45,643 nucleotides of DNA, from positions 1 to 45,643 of the forward strand of contig NZ_SMKF01000026.1 of assembly GCF_004348325.1 (NCBI RefSeq). Direction: 5' to 3'. The translations under genes and the position numbers were made by a program. Shown here one piece after another: positions 29,096-37,905 of this stretch. How positions within the stretch are numbered: the first letter of the stretch is position 1; each line of letters begins with the position of its first letter. This stretch comes from Micromonospora sp. KC213 (GTDB lineage: Bacteria; Actinomycetota; Actinomycetes; Mycobacteriales; Micromonosporaceae). The notes beneath the pieces are model-generated. The model saw only the letters and a list, made by a program, of their open reading frames with translations. It searched no databases and was not told the origin of the DNA.

Positions 29096-32086
29096 TCACC
29101 CCACACGCCGCCCGTCCTGGCCCACCAGCCGGCCGATCACCGGAAGCTCGGAGACGCCCTCGGCACCGGCGATGGCCAGCCCCTGCACGGCGGCGTTGCC
29201 CGACCCGGACAACAACACGTACCGGGGACGCCACATCGGCTGGTACTTGTCGTTGAACCGCCACAGCGACTCCATCTGGGTCGTGCCACCGAAACGCTGC
29301 ACCAACCGTCGCTGCACCTCGGTGAGCGGGCCCTGCCCCCGCTCCCCCGCCAGCACCGAGCGCATCACCGCGAAGTTCAACCCCAGACCCCACTGCCCCC
29401 GCGCCCGCAGGTGCTGGACGGTGTCGATGATGAGAAAATCGGTGAGGCCGTTGGGCAGCTCGACATCGCTGCGCCGCCGCATCACGTCCAGCGACCAGCC
29501 GGCGATGTCCGCCGCCGGTGTCCACTGGCAGAACGCGTCGACGCGCCTGTCCGGGCCGTACGCCACAGTCAGCAGCAGCCCGGTGTCCGCCGGATCGAAC
29601 AGCCGCGACAGGGTCATCGAGAACCCCCGCTCCACCGCGCCGTGCCGGCTCTGCGTCGACAGCCGGCGCAACTCGTCGGCGAGTGCCGGCGGCAACGTCG
29701 CCGGATCGTAGAACCGGGTGGTGTACCCGGCCCGTTGCACCCGTCGGTAGGCGCTGCGCAGACCCTTCATCGGGCGCCCGTCGAGGCTGAAGCTGCCGCA
29801 GTCGACGATCGCCTCGTCGCCCAGGTACACCGGGCGCAGCCCGGCCGCCTGGTAGACCGGCAGCCAACCCTCGGCCGCTCCGACCACGGTGACCGGCCAG
29901 CCGTGCCGGTCGGCGAAGGCCAGGAACTGCGCCCACGCGTCCGCCCACTGCTCGGGCGGCCCGATCGGGTCCGGTGAGACCAGACACACCCCGTCGCGCA
30001 CCTGGTAGGCCACCACACAGTCACCGGTGAAGAACCAGGTCTTGTCCGATCGCAGCGCAAAGTATCCCAGGGTGTCCCCGCCGTACCGCCGCACGACGGC
30101 CCGCGCCCTGGCCAGGTCGGCGCGGTGCTGGGCCGCGCCCGGCCGACGATGCCGCCTCGGCCGCAGCAGCAGCCACCCGGTGCCCAGCAGCAGGCTGCAC
30201 CCGACCGCGGTCAGCGCCGGCTCCACCAGTCGGCCCGACGACGGCAGCGGCGCGGCGGTGGCGCCGACCATCCGGGCCGCCACCACCCGGGCCGCGTGCC
30301 GGGTGGTCCCGGGCGCGCCGGTGGCCGCCGTCAGGCCCAGGGAGACCGCCACCACCAGCGCACCACCGGCCAGCAGGACGGCGACCGCGGCCCGCACCTG
30401 TCCGCGGTCGGGATGGGTCGGGAACGCCGCCCGGTGCCGGAGCAGCCAGCCGGCCACCACGACGGCGAGCAGCGCCTCCCCCACGTCGAGGCCCTTGACC
30501 AGATGCAGCACGGCGGACGCCACGAGCAGACCGGACGCCACCCCGCAGGCCAGGCTTCGGCCACGACGCAGACCCCACGCCACCAGCAGCAGGGCGACAC
30601 TGACGAAGACCACACCGGCCGCTGCCGCCTGCGGCGCCTCGACCGGCAGCCACTCCAACAGCGCGGCCAACCGGTCCCGCAGCGGCGGCGTCACCGCCGA
30701 GGCGAGGTTGAGCAGCGCCATGCCGCCGACCGTCAGCGCGGCCCTGCGCCGCACCCGCTCGTACCTGACGCGGCGGGCCAGCGCCTCCTGCTGCACCGGC
30801 CAGCCCGCCTGGCCGGGCACCGTGGCCACCACCGCGGGCGAATCCGGTAGCGACCGGTGGCGCCGGACGACGAGCCGCTCCACCAGCGTCGCCTCGCCGG
30901 CCGGCGACTCGCCCACCACCAGCCGAGCCCGTACCTGCTGCGCCACGTCGACCTCCACCCAGCTGCGGCGCAGCACCGGCAGGAACACCGGCGGCAGGAA
31001 CCAGCGGGCCCGCCGCGCCTCCACCACCCGCGTCGCGCAGCCGCTGTTGGCGTAGAAGCCACCCGCCACCGCCGCCAACTCGGGCCGGTGGGTGTGACCG
31101 GTGATGAATCCGGCCAGGCCCGCCTCGCACAGCGCGGCGGCGGCCGCCTTCGGAGGACCGTTGAGCCGGCTCCCCCACGGACCGAGCCGGCTGCCGGCCA
31201 GCGACGCGTACACGGTACGGGCCAGCAGCACGGCCAGGACCACCAGCAGGACCAGGTCGGCGACCAGGGTGATCCCGGAGATCAACAGCCACCGTTCGAC
31301 CCGGGCGAACGCGGCCGAGTGCGCCAGCAGCCGCACCATGAACGGCGCACGCAGGGCCAGGGCCAGCAGCGCCGGCAGCAGCAGCCACCAGACCCGCGAA
31401 CCCAACCGGCGGTACACCAGCCGGGAGGCGACAAGCGGCCCGATCGCGCCCGGGTCGGTGAGTGCCCCGGCGTCGGCCAGCATCGGATTACCCCGGACGT
31501 GCGGCAACACCTCCTGCACGATGTGCTGACCCAGCGGCGAGTCCAGCGGATTACGTGGGTCACGCAGGGCGTTCGCCGGATCGAACGCGTGGCCGTGCTC
31601 GCAGCGCACCACCCGCGGCCCGGCCGGCGTGTCGAAGCACAGGTCCACCGAGAGGGCGCACCGACCGCCGAGTCGGTCGGCCACGACCGCCGCCGACACC
31701 CCGTCCCAGGCGATCGCGGCGTCGTGGTCACCCACCACCACGACCAGTTCCCGACCGGGTTCGCGGCTGAAGTCCCGCAACGCCGCAGTCAACGCCGGAT
31801 GGGCGTCGAGGGCACCCCCCACGGTGCCGCCCGGCTCGCCCCACAACTCGAACACGTCCCCGTTGAGCACCACCACCCCGGGGCCCGACCACCGCCCGAG
31901 CCGCCCCACCAGGTCGTGCTCGAACCGGCTCGAAGCGGCCGACCGGGCCTGCCCCAAACGCAGGTCACCACAGACCAGGGCGGTGGCGTCGGCCGGCAAC
32001 CGCACGGTCAGCCGGTCCGACACCGCAACACCGGACGGTGCCGCATCGCCGACCGGAGTCACCATCCCCGCACCGACGCCCGTCAC
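29096..32086 (-). CDS. Phosphoesterase-membrane-LPG-synthase fusion protein
   Basis: A 996-residue three-part protein. Residues 30-350 form a calcineurin-like phosphoesterase: CGDLRLG (usual DLH has Arg43 for His), LNGDVFE (76-80), VVGDHD, CEHGH and ITGHTHR, with a pair of helices inserted before the last motif. Residues about 460-620 contain six or more hydrophobic segments. Residues about 640-970 form the DUF2156/LPG-synthase C domain (LGYFALRSDKTWFF, GDCVVAYQV, SPDPIGP, MKGLRSAYRRVQRAG, LNFAVMRS), which in MprF transfers lysine from Lys-tRNA to phosphatidylglycerol. The start GTG at 32086 follows GAGGGGGAGGG. It may aminoacylate a lipid and cleave a phosphate; both are inferred. Confidence 0.85.
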   Translation of the reverse strand: MTGVGAGMVTPVGDAAPSGVAVSDRLTVRLPADATALVCGDLRLGQARSAASSRFEHDLVGRLGRWSGPGVVVLNGDVFELWGEPGGTVGGALDAHPALTAALRDFSREPGRELVVVVGDHDAAIAWDGVSAAVVADRLGGRCALSVDLCFDTPAGPRVVRCEHGHAFDPANALRDPRNPLDSPLGQHIVQEVLPHVRGNPMLADAGALTDPGAIGPLVASRLVYRRLGSRVWWLLLPALLALALRAPFMVRLLAHSAAFARVERWLLISGITLVADLVLLVVLAVLLARTVYASLAGSRLGPWGSRLNGPPKAAAAALCEAGLAGFITGHTHRPELAAVAGGFYANSGCATRVVEARRARWFLPPVFLPVLRRSWVEVDVAQQVRARLVVGESPAGEATLVERLVVRRHRSLPDSPAVVATVPGQAGWPVQQEALARRVRYERVRRRAALTVGGMALLNLASAVTPPLRDRLAALLEWLPVEAPQAAAAGVVFVSVALLLVAWGLRRGRSLACGVASGLLVASAVLHLVKGLDVGEALLAVVVAGWLLRHRAAFPTHPDRGQVRAAVAVLLAGGALVVAVSLGLTAATGAPGTTRHAARVVAARMVGATAAPLPSSGRLVEPALTAVGCSLLLGTGWLLLRPRRHRRPGAAQHRADLARARAVVRRYGGDTLGYFALRSDKTWFFTGDCVVAYQVRDGVCLVSPDPIGPPEQWADAWAQFLAFADRHGWPVTVVGAAEGWLPVYQAAGLRPVYLGDEAIVDCGSFSLDGRPMKGLRSAYRRVQRAGYTTRFYDPATLPPALADELRRLSTQSRHGAVERGFSMTLSRLFDPADTGLLLTVAYGPDRRVDAFCQWTPAADIAGWSLDVMRRRSDVELPNGLTDFLIIDTVQHLRARGQWGLGLNFAVMRSVLAGERGQGPLTEVQRRLVQRFGGTTQMESLWRFNDKYQPMWRPRYVLLSGSGNAAVQGLAIAGAEGVSELPVIGRLVGQDGRRVG

Positions 32087-32316
32087 GTGCCCTCCCCCTC
32101 GGGTCAGGTCGTCGCCAGCGGCCGGCCCGGTTGACAAACGTGTGCCGGGTGCCGCCGTCCGCTCGCGCCCTTCCGTCGACAAGCCTGGGGCTTGCGGCGG
32201 CGCCGGTCCTCACCGCCAGCACCCGTCCCGCCTGGGGGCTGGCTGCAACCGGACCGCCCGTACGCTGTCCAGGTAGCCGGAATGCCGGGGCCGCTTGCGG
32301 CTGCGACGCTTGTCCC

Positions 32317-32709
32317 ATGCTGCGCTGCTTGATCGTCGACGACAGCCCGTGGTTCCTCGACGCCGCCCGTGCGCTGCTGGATCGCGAGGGCGTCACGGTG
32401 GTGGGCGTGGCGTCCAACGGTGTCGAGGCGCAGCGACGGGTCGCGGAGCTCCGGCCCGACGTGGTGCTGCTCGATATCGACCTGGGCGGCGAGAGCGGCT
32501 TCGAGCTTGCCCGGCGGTTACAGCCGGAGGACGGCCGGCCGCCGGCCCGCCTGATCCTCATCTCCACCCACGACGAGGAGGACTACGCGGAGCTGATCGC
32601 GGCCAGCCCCGCGGTGGGCTTCCTGCCCAAGGTCACCTTGTCTGCCACCGCCGTCCGGGGCCTGCTGGACGAGCACTCCGGCCGGGTCAGCGGGCTTCGA
32701 GGAACGTGA
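32317..32709 (+). CDS. Single-domain response regulator receiver with a TTA codon
   Basis: A 130-residue stand-alone receiver. Asp8-Asp9 and the phosphoacceptor Asp53 (VVLLDIDLGG) are present, with Thr/Lys switch positions in LISTHDEE and FLPKVT. No output domain follows. Leu68 is encoded by TTA (32518-32520), rare in such GC-rich genomes and in Streptomyces dependent on the bldA tRNA. The 3' end overlaps the convergent LuxR regulator gene by 23 bp. It may compete for or relay phosphate from the CHASE3 kinase encoded nearby; a single-domain receiver is otherwise hard to assign. Confidence 0.85.
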   Translation: MLRCLIVDDSPWFLDAARALLDREGVTVVGVASNGVEAQRRVAELRPDVVLLDIDLGGESGFELARRLQPEDGRPPARLILISTHDEEDYAELIAASPAVGFLPKVTLSATAVRGLLDEHSGRVSGLRGT

Positions 32710-33340
32710 GCACCGCCAGGACCCGGCGGTGATCGTCATCGGTCCCGGTCAGGTTGAGCTTGGCCAGGATGCTACGTACGTGCTTCTCCACGGTGCCCTC
32801 GGTCACCCACAGCCGCCGGGCGATGCCCGCGTTGGACCGCCCCTCGGCCATCAACGCCAGCACCTCCCGTTCCCGCTCGCTCAACACGGCCAGCGGATCG
32901 TTGCGCCGGCGCGCCGACACCAGCTCCTGCACCAGCGCGGGGTCGACCACCGACCCGCCGTGCGCGACCCGTTCCAGGCTGTCGACGAACTCCGCCACGT
33001 CGCTGACCCGGCTCTTGAGCAGGTAACCGACGCCGCGCCCGCTGACCAGCAACTCCATCGCGTGCTCCACCTCGACGTGGGCGGACAGGACGAGCACCGC
33101 CGTCTCCGGGTGGTCCTTCCGGATGTCACGGGCGGCCTCCAGCCCCTCCGAGGTGTGGGTGGGTGGCATCCGGATGTCCACCACGACCAGGTCGGGGTTG
33201 GTGGCCCGGGCCAGCTCCACGAGCTGCCGCCCGTCGCCCGCCTGCCCCACCACCTCGTGACCGGCCCGCTGCAACAGACTGGCCAGCCCCTCCCGCAGCA
33301 GGACGTCGTCGTCGGCCAGCAATACCCGCACACTCGTCAT
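32687..33340 (-). CDS. LuxR/NarL-type response regulator
   Basis: A 217-residue regulator. Receiver: DD at 10-11, phosphoacceptor Asp55 in VVVDIRMPP, Lys in YLLKSRV. The C-terminal HTH (LSEREREVLALMAEGRSN ... VEKHVRSILAKL, about 151-195) is followed by a 20-residue tail. The receiver has the PPTHTSEGLEAA loop common to the vegetative NarL group of actinobacteria. It is divergent from the CHASE3 histidine kinase gene (112-bp gap), the likely partner. The ATG at 33340 is the first methionine before the receiver; upstream codons in frame run into the kinase gene. Confidence 0.92.
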   Translation of the reverse strand: MTSVRVLLADDDVLLREGLASLLQRAGHEVVGQAGDGRQLVELARATNPDLVVVDIRMPPTHTSEGLEAARDIRKDHPETAVLVLSAHVEVEHAMELLVSGRGVGYLLKSRVSDVAEFVDSLERVAHGGSVVDPALVQELVSARRRNDPLAVLSEREREVLALMAEGRSNAGIARRLWVTEGTVEKHVRSILAKLNLTGTDDDHRRVLAVLTFLEAR

Positions 33341-33452
33341 GAAGCGGATTATCCGGCTAGCGTACGGCCGGTGAGAACCGTGCGGACCACCTGGGCGCGA
33401 CACCCGGACCGCCACCGCGCCGCTGGCCGGCCCCGGCGCGCGGGGGCCTGAC

Positions 33453-34850
33453 ATGTGGCGCGGGCTGACGGCGCGCACGGTGGTGGCCAGCGGTCTGCTG
33501 GCGCTGGTGGTCGGCAGCGCGTTCGCCGTCCTGCTGACCTCGGTCACGCAGCTGCGGGCCGACGACCGCCGCGCCCTGCGGGCGCAGGAGGTGCTGGTGA
33601 CGGCCAACCACCTGGAGCGGCTCGTCGTCGACATGGAGACGGGCCAGCGCGGATACCTGCTCACCGGCCGGGAGGAGCTGCTCCAGCCGTGGGAGGCGGC
33701 CGGCGCCTCGTTCGGCGACGAGGCCCGCACCCTCGAACAGCTCGTCGCCGACAACCCGGAGCAGCAGGCCAGGGCCGAGCGGATCGCGGCGGAAGGCGAC
33801 GCGTACCTGCGCGACTACTCGGTACCCCTGGTCGCGCAGGCACGACGGGACCGCTCCGCGGTGCGGACCCTGCCGGAGGTCGAGGAGGGCAGGCGGCGCG
33901 TGGACGTCCTGCGGGCGGAGTTCGACCAGTTCCTGGCCACCGAACGCCGCCTCGCCGAGGCGCGGCAGGACGGCTCCGAGGCGGCGGCCAACCGGGCCGT
34001 GTTCGCCGCGGTCGCCGGCCTGGCCGGCTCGGTGTTGTTCGTCGTCGTGTTCGCCGGCTACCTGCACCGGGTCATCGTCGCGCCGGTCCGTCAGGTGGCC
34101 GCCACCGCGGGCCGGCTGGCCGCCGGCGACCTGGGCAGTCGCCTACCCGAGCGGGGAGTCGGCGAGGTCGGCGTGTTGCAGCGCTCCTTCAACGCGATGG
34201 CGGGCTCGCTGGAACAGGGCCGTGACGCGCTCGCCGCGTCCCGGGCGCGGGTCGTGGCCGCGGGCGACCAGGCGCGGCGCCGCATCGAACGCGACCTGCA
34301 CGACGGCACCCAGCAGCGGCTGGTGTCGCTGATCCTGGCGCTGCGCGCCGCCGAGGCCGCCGTTCCGCCCGGCTCGCCGGAGCTGAGAAAGCAGTTGTCC
34401 CGGGCGGTCGACGGACTGTCCGACGCCCTCGAAGAGCTGCGGGAGCTGTCCCGCGGCATCCACCCGGCGATCCTGTCGGAGGGCGGTCTGCGGCCGGCGC
34501 TCAGGGCGCTCGCCCGGCGCTCGGCGGTCCCGGTCGACCTGGCCGTCGACGTGCCGGCGCGGCTGCCCGAGCAGGTCGAGGTCGGGGCGTACTACGTCGT
34601 CTCCGAGGCGCTCGCCAACGCCGCCAAGCACGCCGATGCCTCCGTCGTCGAGGTCGAGGCCCGACTCGCCGCCGGTCGGCTGCACCTGTCGGTGCGCGAC
34701 GACGGTACGGGGGGCGCCGACCCCGGTCGGGGGTCGGGGCTGGTCGGGCTGGCCGACCGGGTGCACGCGCTGGGCGGCACCCTGTCGGTGACCAGCCCGG
34801 TCGGGTCGGGCACCACGCTGGTCGTCGACCTACCCGCCACCGAAAGGTAG
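33453..34850 (+). CDS. CHASE3-HAMP histidine kinase (HisKA_3)
   Basis: A 465-residue membrane sensor. Helix 1 at about 10-32, an extracytoplasmic CHASE3 domain (VVDMETGQRGYLLTGREELL, about 58-77, is its signature) to about 180, helix 2 at 184-208 and HAMP to 258 (VAPVRQVAATAGRLAAGDLG). The DHp motif RRRIERDLHDGTQQRL carries His283. N-box SEALANAAKHA and G-boxes DDGTGGADPGRGSGLVGL complete the ATPase. It phosphorylates the NarL-type regulator encoded divergently. The signal is unknown. The gene ends 41 bp before a strong hairpin. Confidence 0.92.
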   Translation: MWRGLTARTVVASGLLALVVGSAFAVLLTSVTQLRADDRRALRAQEVLVTANHLERLVVDMETGQRGYLLTGREELLQPWEAAGASFGDEARTLEQLVADNPEQQARAERIAAEGDAYLRDYSVPLVAQARRDRSAVRTLPEVEEGRRRVDVLRAEFDQFLATERRLAEARQDGSEAAANRAVFAAVAGLAGSVLFVVVFAGYLHRVIVAPVRQVAATAGRLAAGDLGSRLPERGVGEVGVLQRSFNAMAGSLEQGRDALAASRARVVAAGDQARRRIERDLHDGTQQRLVSLILALRAAEAAVPPGSPELRKQLSRAVDGLSDALEELRELSRGIHPAILSEGGLRPALRALARRSAVPVDLAVDVPARLPEQVEVGAYYVVSEALANAAKHADASVVEVEARLAAGRLHLSVRDDGTGGADPGRGSGLVGLADRVHALGGTLSVTSPVGSGTTLVVDLPATER

Positions 34851-34890
34851 TTCCCCGCCGCCCGGGCGGTCGGTGCCGCTTGGGACAGAC

Positions 34891-34922
34891 GCCGCCCGGG
34901 CTGCCGAAGCAGCCCGGGCGGC
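34891..34922. terminator. 14-bp hairpin with CGAA loop
   Basis: GCCGCCCGGGCTGC (34891-34904), loop CGAA, perfect complement 34909-34922. It is placed between the kinase gene (plus) and the convergent PrsW gene (minus), so it can act in both directions. Confidence 0.85.
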
Positions 34923-34983
34923 TCGGTTGTCGGCCGGTACGCCGGCCGGGGTTCGCCGGACCGGCGCGGGGCACCGGCGTGTC

Positions 34984-35988
34984 TCACCACCGCGCCGCCG
35001 TCTGCGGGGTGACCGCCGCGGGAGCCGGCGAGGCCGTCGCGCGCCAGCGTGCCACCAGGATCAGCACCCCGACCGCGGCGTCCACCGCGAGCAACGCCCA
35101 ACTGATCACGGTGTACGTGTCCACCTGAGCGGCGGTCACCCGGGGTGCCGCACCGAGCGAGATCAGCGTCAACTGCGTGGGTGTGCCGGTGAGCAGCAGG
35201 GTCAGGAGCACCGCGATCCCGCTGGAGGCGTCCCAGAACATGTGCAGCAGGGCCATCAGCAGGTACCAGCCGACCAGCGAGGCGCGCAGCCTCGGTCGGC
35301 CGTGGCGCGACCGTGCCGCGGTCGCGAACAGGGCGCCGCCCAGGATCGCCGTCCACAGCCCGTGCCCGAACGGTGCCAGGACCCCCCGCAGCGCCTCGGT
35401 CTCCACCACGTTGAGCAGCGACAGGCCGCCCGGCGCGGCGAACAGGGCGGTGAAGGCGTAGCCGGCGCTCTCCAGCGCGGCGAATCCCAGCCCCACCGAG
35501 GCGCCGAGCACCATGCCGTCCCGGGCGGTGTACCGGGGCAGGTGCCGGGCCAGCAGCCACAGCGCACCCAGCTTGACCGCCTCCTCGATCAGACCGACGC
35601 CGACGTAGCCCAGCCCGGACGGTTGCCGCAGCAGCGCCGCCTCCAGGATCGAGGCGCCCAGCACACCGAGCACGCCACCGCAGAGGAACGCGACGAAGAC
35701 ACGCTGCGCCGTCACCACCCCGTCGGCACGACCGAAGGCGTACACCACGAACGTGACCGGGACGAGGAAACTGCCCAACAGAATGATCGTCGGGATCAGG
35801 TTGACGTTGCCGGTGGCGAAGGTGACCGGCACCGCCACCACCCACAACACCAGACCGGTCAGGAAGACGCGCGCCCAACTCGGCAGCCGACCACGGGCTC
35901 GCCGCTGCGTACCGATGCCCGGGCCCGGGCGGGGGACCGTGCCGCGGCCGGGGTTGGTGCTCGGCTCGACGGCCGCCGGCGACACCAT
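34984..35988 (-). CDS. PrsW family intramembrane metalloprotease
   Basis: A 334-residue membrane protease. After a 35-residue cytoplasmic start there are about nine hydrophobic helices. Active-site motifs follow the PrsW/CPBP scheme: LIEEAVKL (Glu135-Glu136), GLGFAALES (Glu173), FGHGLWTAILG (His209) and LMALLHMFWD (His). In Bacillus PrsW cleaves an anti-sigma factor; here the target is unknown and no anti-sigma gene is nearby. Two ATG codons are close; 35988 has GGAG at 6 nt spacing while 35994 abuts it, so 35988 is chosen. The end faces the shared hairpin. Confidence 0.88.
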   Translation of the reverse strand: MVSPAAVEPSTNPGRGTVPRPGPGIGTQRRARGRLPSWARVFLTGLVLWVVAVPVTFATGNVNLIPTIILLGSFLVPVTFVVYAFGRADGVVTAQRVFVAFLCGGVLGVLGASILEAALLRQPSGLGYVGVGLIEEAVKLGALWLLARHLPRYTARDGMVLGASVGLGFAALESAGYAFTALFAAPGGLSLLNVVETEALRGVLAPFGHGLWTAILGGALFATAARSRHGRPRLRASLVGWYLLMALLHMFWDASSGIAVLLTLLLTGTPTQLTLISLGAAPRVTAAQVDTYTVISWALLAVDAAVGVLILVARWRATASPAPAAVTPQTAARW

Positions 35989-36152
35989 TGTCATCTCCTG
36001 CTCCCTCCGTGCCACCGCCGGGCGGGGCCCGGCGGCTGCCCAGTTCTCACCAAGCGAGCGTGTCACCGGGACCGGCCCCTGCCATCGCCGCCAACCGGGA
36101 TCCCTCGGTACCGGCTAGCCGTAAACCGCCGACCGTCGCCCGCCTCCTCTGA

Positions 36153-37655
36153 TCACGACGAGAACCCGGTGGCGATGTCGCCCGCCCGGCGCGGGGCCTT
36201 GCCGGTGAGGGCGGACAGCGGCAGCGCCACGGATTCAAGCGGTCGGCGTTCGGCGCGAACCCCGAGAACGATCTCGACGATGCCGCCGACCACCATGACG
36301 GCCCCGCCGATGAGGTAGCCGACGAACAGCCGGGACGGGTTGGTGCCGGCCCCGATCAGGTGGCCGTACAGCACCGGGCCGATGGCGCCGAAGCACTGTG
36401 CGATGGCGAAGAACACCGCGATCGCCTGGGCCCGCACCTCGAGCGGGAAGATCTCGCTGACGGTCAGGTAGGCGGCGCTGGCACCCGCCGAGGCGAAGAA
36501 GAAGATGACGCACCACGCGATGGTCTGGGTGGCCGCGGTGAGGACGCCCTGGTCGAACAGGTACGCGGTGACCGCCAGCAGGACGCCGGAGAGGATGTAG
36601 GTGCCGGAGATCATCGGTTTGCGCCCGACGGTGTCGAACAGTCTGCCGATGGTCAACGGACCGAGCAGGTTACCGAGCGCGAAGCCGATCAGGTAGAGGG
36701 GTGCGTTGTCCGCGCTGACCCCGTAGAACCGGGTGAGCACCAGGACGTACGTGAAGAAGATCGCGTTGTACAGGAACGACTGGGTGATCATCAAGCTGGC
36801 ACCCAGCACCGACCGCCGCCAGTGGTCCACGAAGAGGACCCGCAGCAGCGTGCGGTAACCGCCGCGCACCGGCCGGATCTCGATCGCGTCGCTGTCGTCC
36901 ACCGGCCGCAGCGCTCGCCCGCTCTGGTGGCTCTGCGCCTCGACGAGCGCGATCACCCGCTCCGCCTCCGCGGCGCGACCGTGCATGAGCAGCCAGCGAG
37001 GGCTCTCCGGGAGGTTGCGCCGCACGTACAGCACGACGACGGCGAGGACGGGTCCGAGCAGGAAGCCGAGCCGCCACCCCAGCGCCGGAGGCAGCGCGTG
37101 CAGGAAGAACAGCGCGCCGAGCGTGCCGAGGATCGCCCCTGCCCAGTAGGTTCCGTTGACGCCGATGTCGATCCGCCCGCGGTACGGGGCCGGGATCATC
37201 TCGTCGATGGCCGAGTTGATGGCGGCGTACTCCCCACCGATGCCGGCACCCGCGACGAACCGGGTGAGCAGCAGGTACACGACGGCACCGGTACCGTGGC
37301 CCAGGGTCAGCGCGGTCAGGCCGCTGCCGCCGAGGTACACGGCGAGCGTCACCATGAACAGGTTGCGGCGGCCGAGCCGGTCGGCGAGTCGCCCGAAGAA
37401 CAGGGCACCGAAGACCTGGCCGACGAGGTAGACCGTCGCCACGGCGCCCACCGCGGTCGCGGACATGGCCAACGTGTCGGCCTGCCCGAGCACGGCGCCG
37501 ACGGAACTGGCGATGGTGATCTCCAACCCGTCCAGCACCCACGCCACGCCGAGGGCGAGCACCAACCGGGTATGGAACGGGCTCCAGGCAAGTCGGTCCA
37601 GTCGGGCCGGAATCGTGCTTCGGACCGCTCCGGAGGCGGTCGCTGTGCTGGTCAT
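36153..37655 (-). CDS. Major facilitator superfamily transporter
   Basis: A 500-residue, 12-helix transporter. The loop 2-3 motif (GRLADRLGRRN) and its repeat in the second half (GRLFDTVGRKP), the RFVAGAGIGGEYAAINSAI helix-5 region and the PESPRWLL motif after helix 6 are those of the metabolite:H+ symporter and sugar porter groups. The likely substrate is an aromatic acid, sugar acid or similar small anion. AAGGAG precedes the ATG by 7 nt. It is divergent from a quinone-oxidoreductase-like gene across a 250-bp region that contains a MerR-type promoter, so the two may be co-regulated. Confidence 0.9.
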   Translation of the reverse strand: MTSTATASGAVRSTIPARLDRLAWSPFHTRLVLALGVAWVLDGLEITIASSVGAVLGQADTLAMSATAVGAVATVYLVGQVFGALFFGRLADRLGRRNLFMVTLAVYLGGSGLTALTLGHGTGAVVYLLLTRFVAGAGIGGEYAAINSAIDEMIPAPYRGRIDIGVNGTYWAGAILGTLGALFFLHALPPALGWRLGFLLGPVLAVVVLYVRRNLPESPRWLLMHGRAAEAERVIALVEAQSHQSGRALRPVDDSDAIEIRPVRGGYRTLLRVLFVDHWRRSVLGASLMITQSFLYNAIFFTYVLVLTRFYGVSADNAPLYLIGFALGNLLGPLTIGRLFDTVGRKPMISGTYILSGVLLAVTAYLFDQGVLTAATQTIAWCVIFFFASAGASAAYLTVSEIFPLEVRAQAIAVFFAIAQCFGAIGPVLYGHLIGAGTNPSRLFVGYLIGGAVMVVGGIVEIVLGVRAERRPLESVALPLSALTGKAPRRAGDIATGFSS

Positions 37656-37836
37656 GGTGCGGCTCCTTCTGGGCGCTGCGCTGCGCGGTCGGCGCGCCGG
37701 CGGGACCCGGCGGGCCCGCACCGGCCACCGTCGCTCCGTTCGGCGTCGCCGCCCTCGGAGCCAGCCCCCAACTCCGCTACCCGCCAGCGGTAACCCGGGG
37801 GTTGCCGCCAGCCGGATCGGTGCGTGGGCACGTCCG

Positions 37837-37867
37837 TTGACTTCAACCAAACTTGAGGTTGAAGACT
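37837..37867 (+). promoter_or_regulatory. MerR-type promoter of the oxidoreductase gene
   Basis: -35 TTGACT (37837-37842), 19-bp spacer, -10-like AAGACT (37862-37867). Overlapping them is an inverted repeat ACTTCAA (37840-37846), 6 nt, TTGAGGT (37853-37859), with one mismatch. A 19-bp spacer bridged by a dyad is the hallmark of MerR-family control. A GTG at 37870 is in frame with the gene and would give a near-leaderless start. Confidence 0.6.
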
Positions 37868-37905
37868 TGGTGGCGACGCTGCTTCTCCCGCGAAAGGTGC
37901 TTCTC

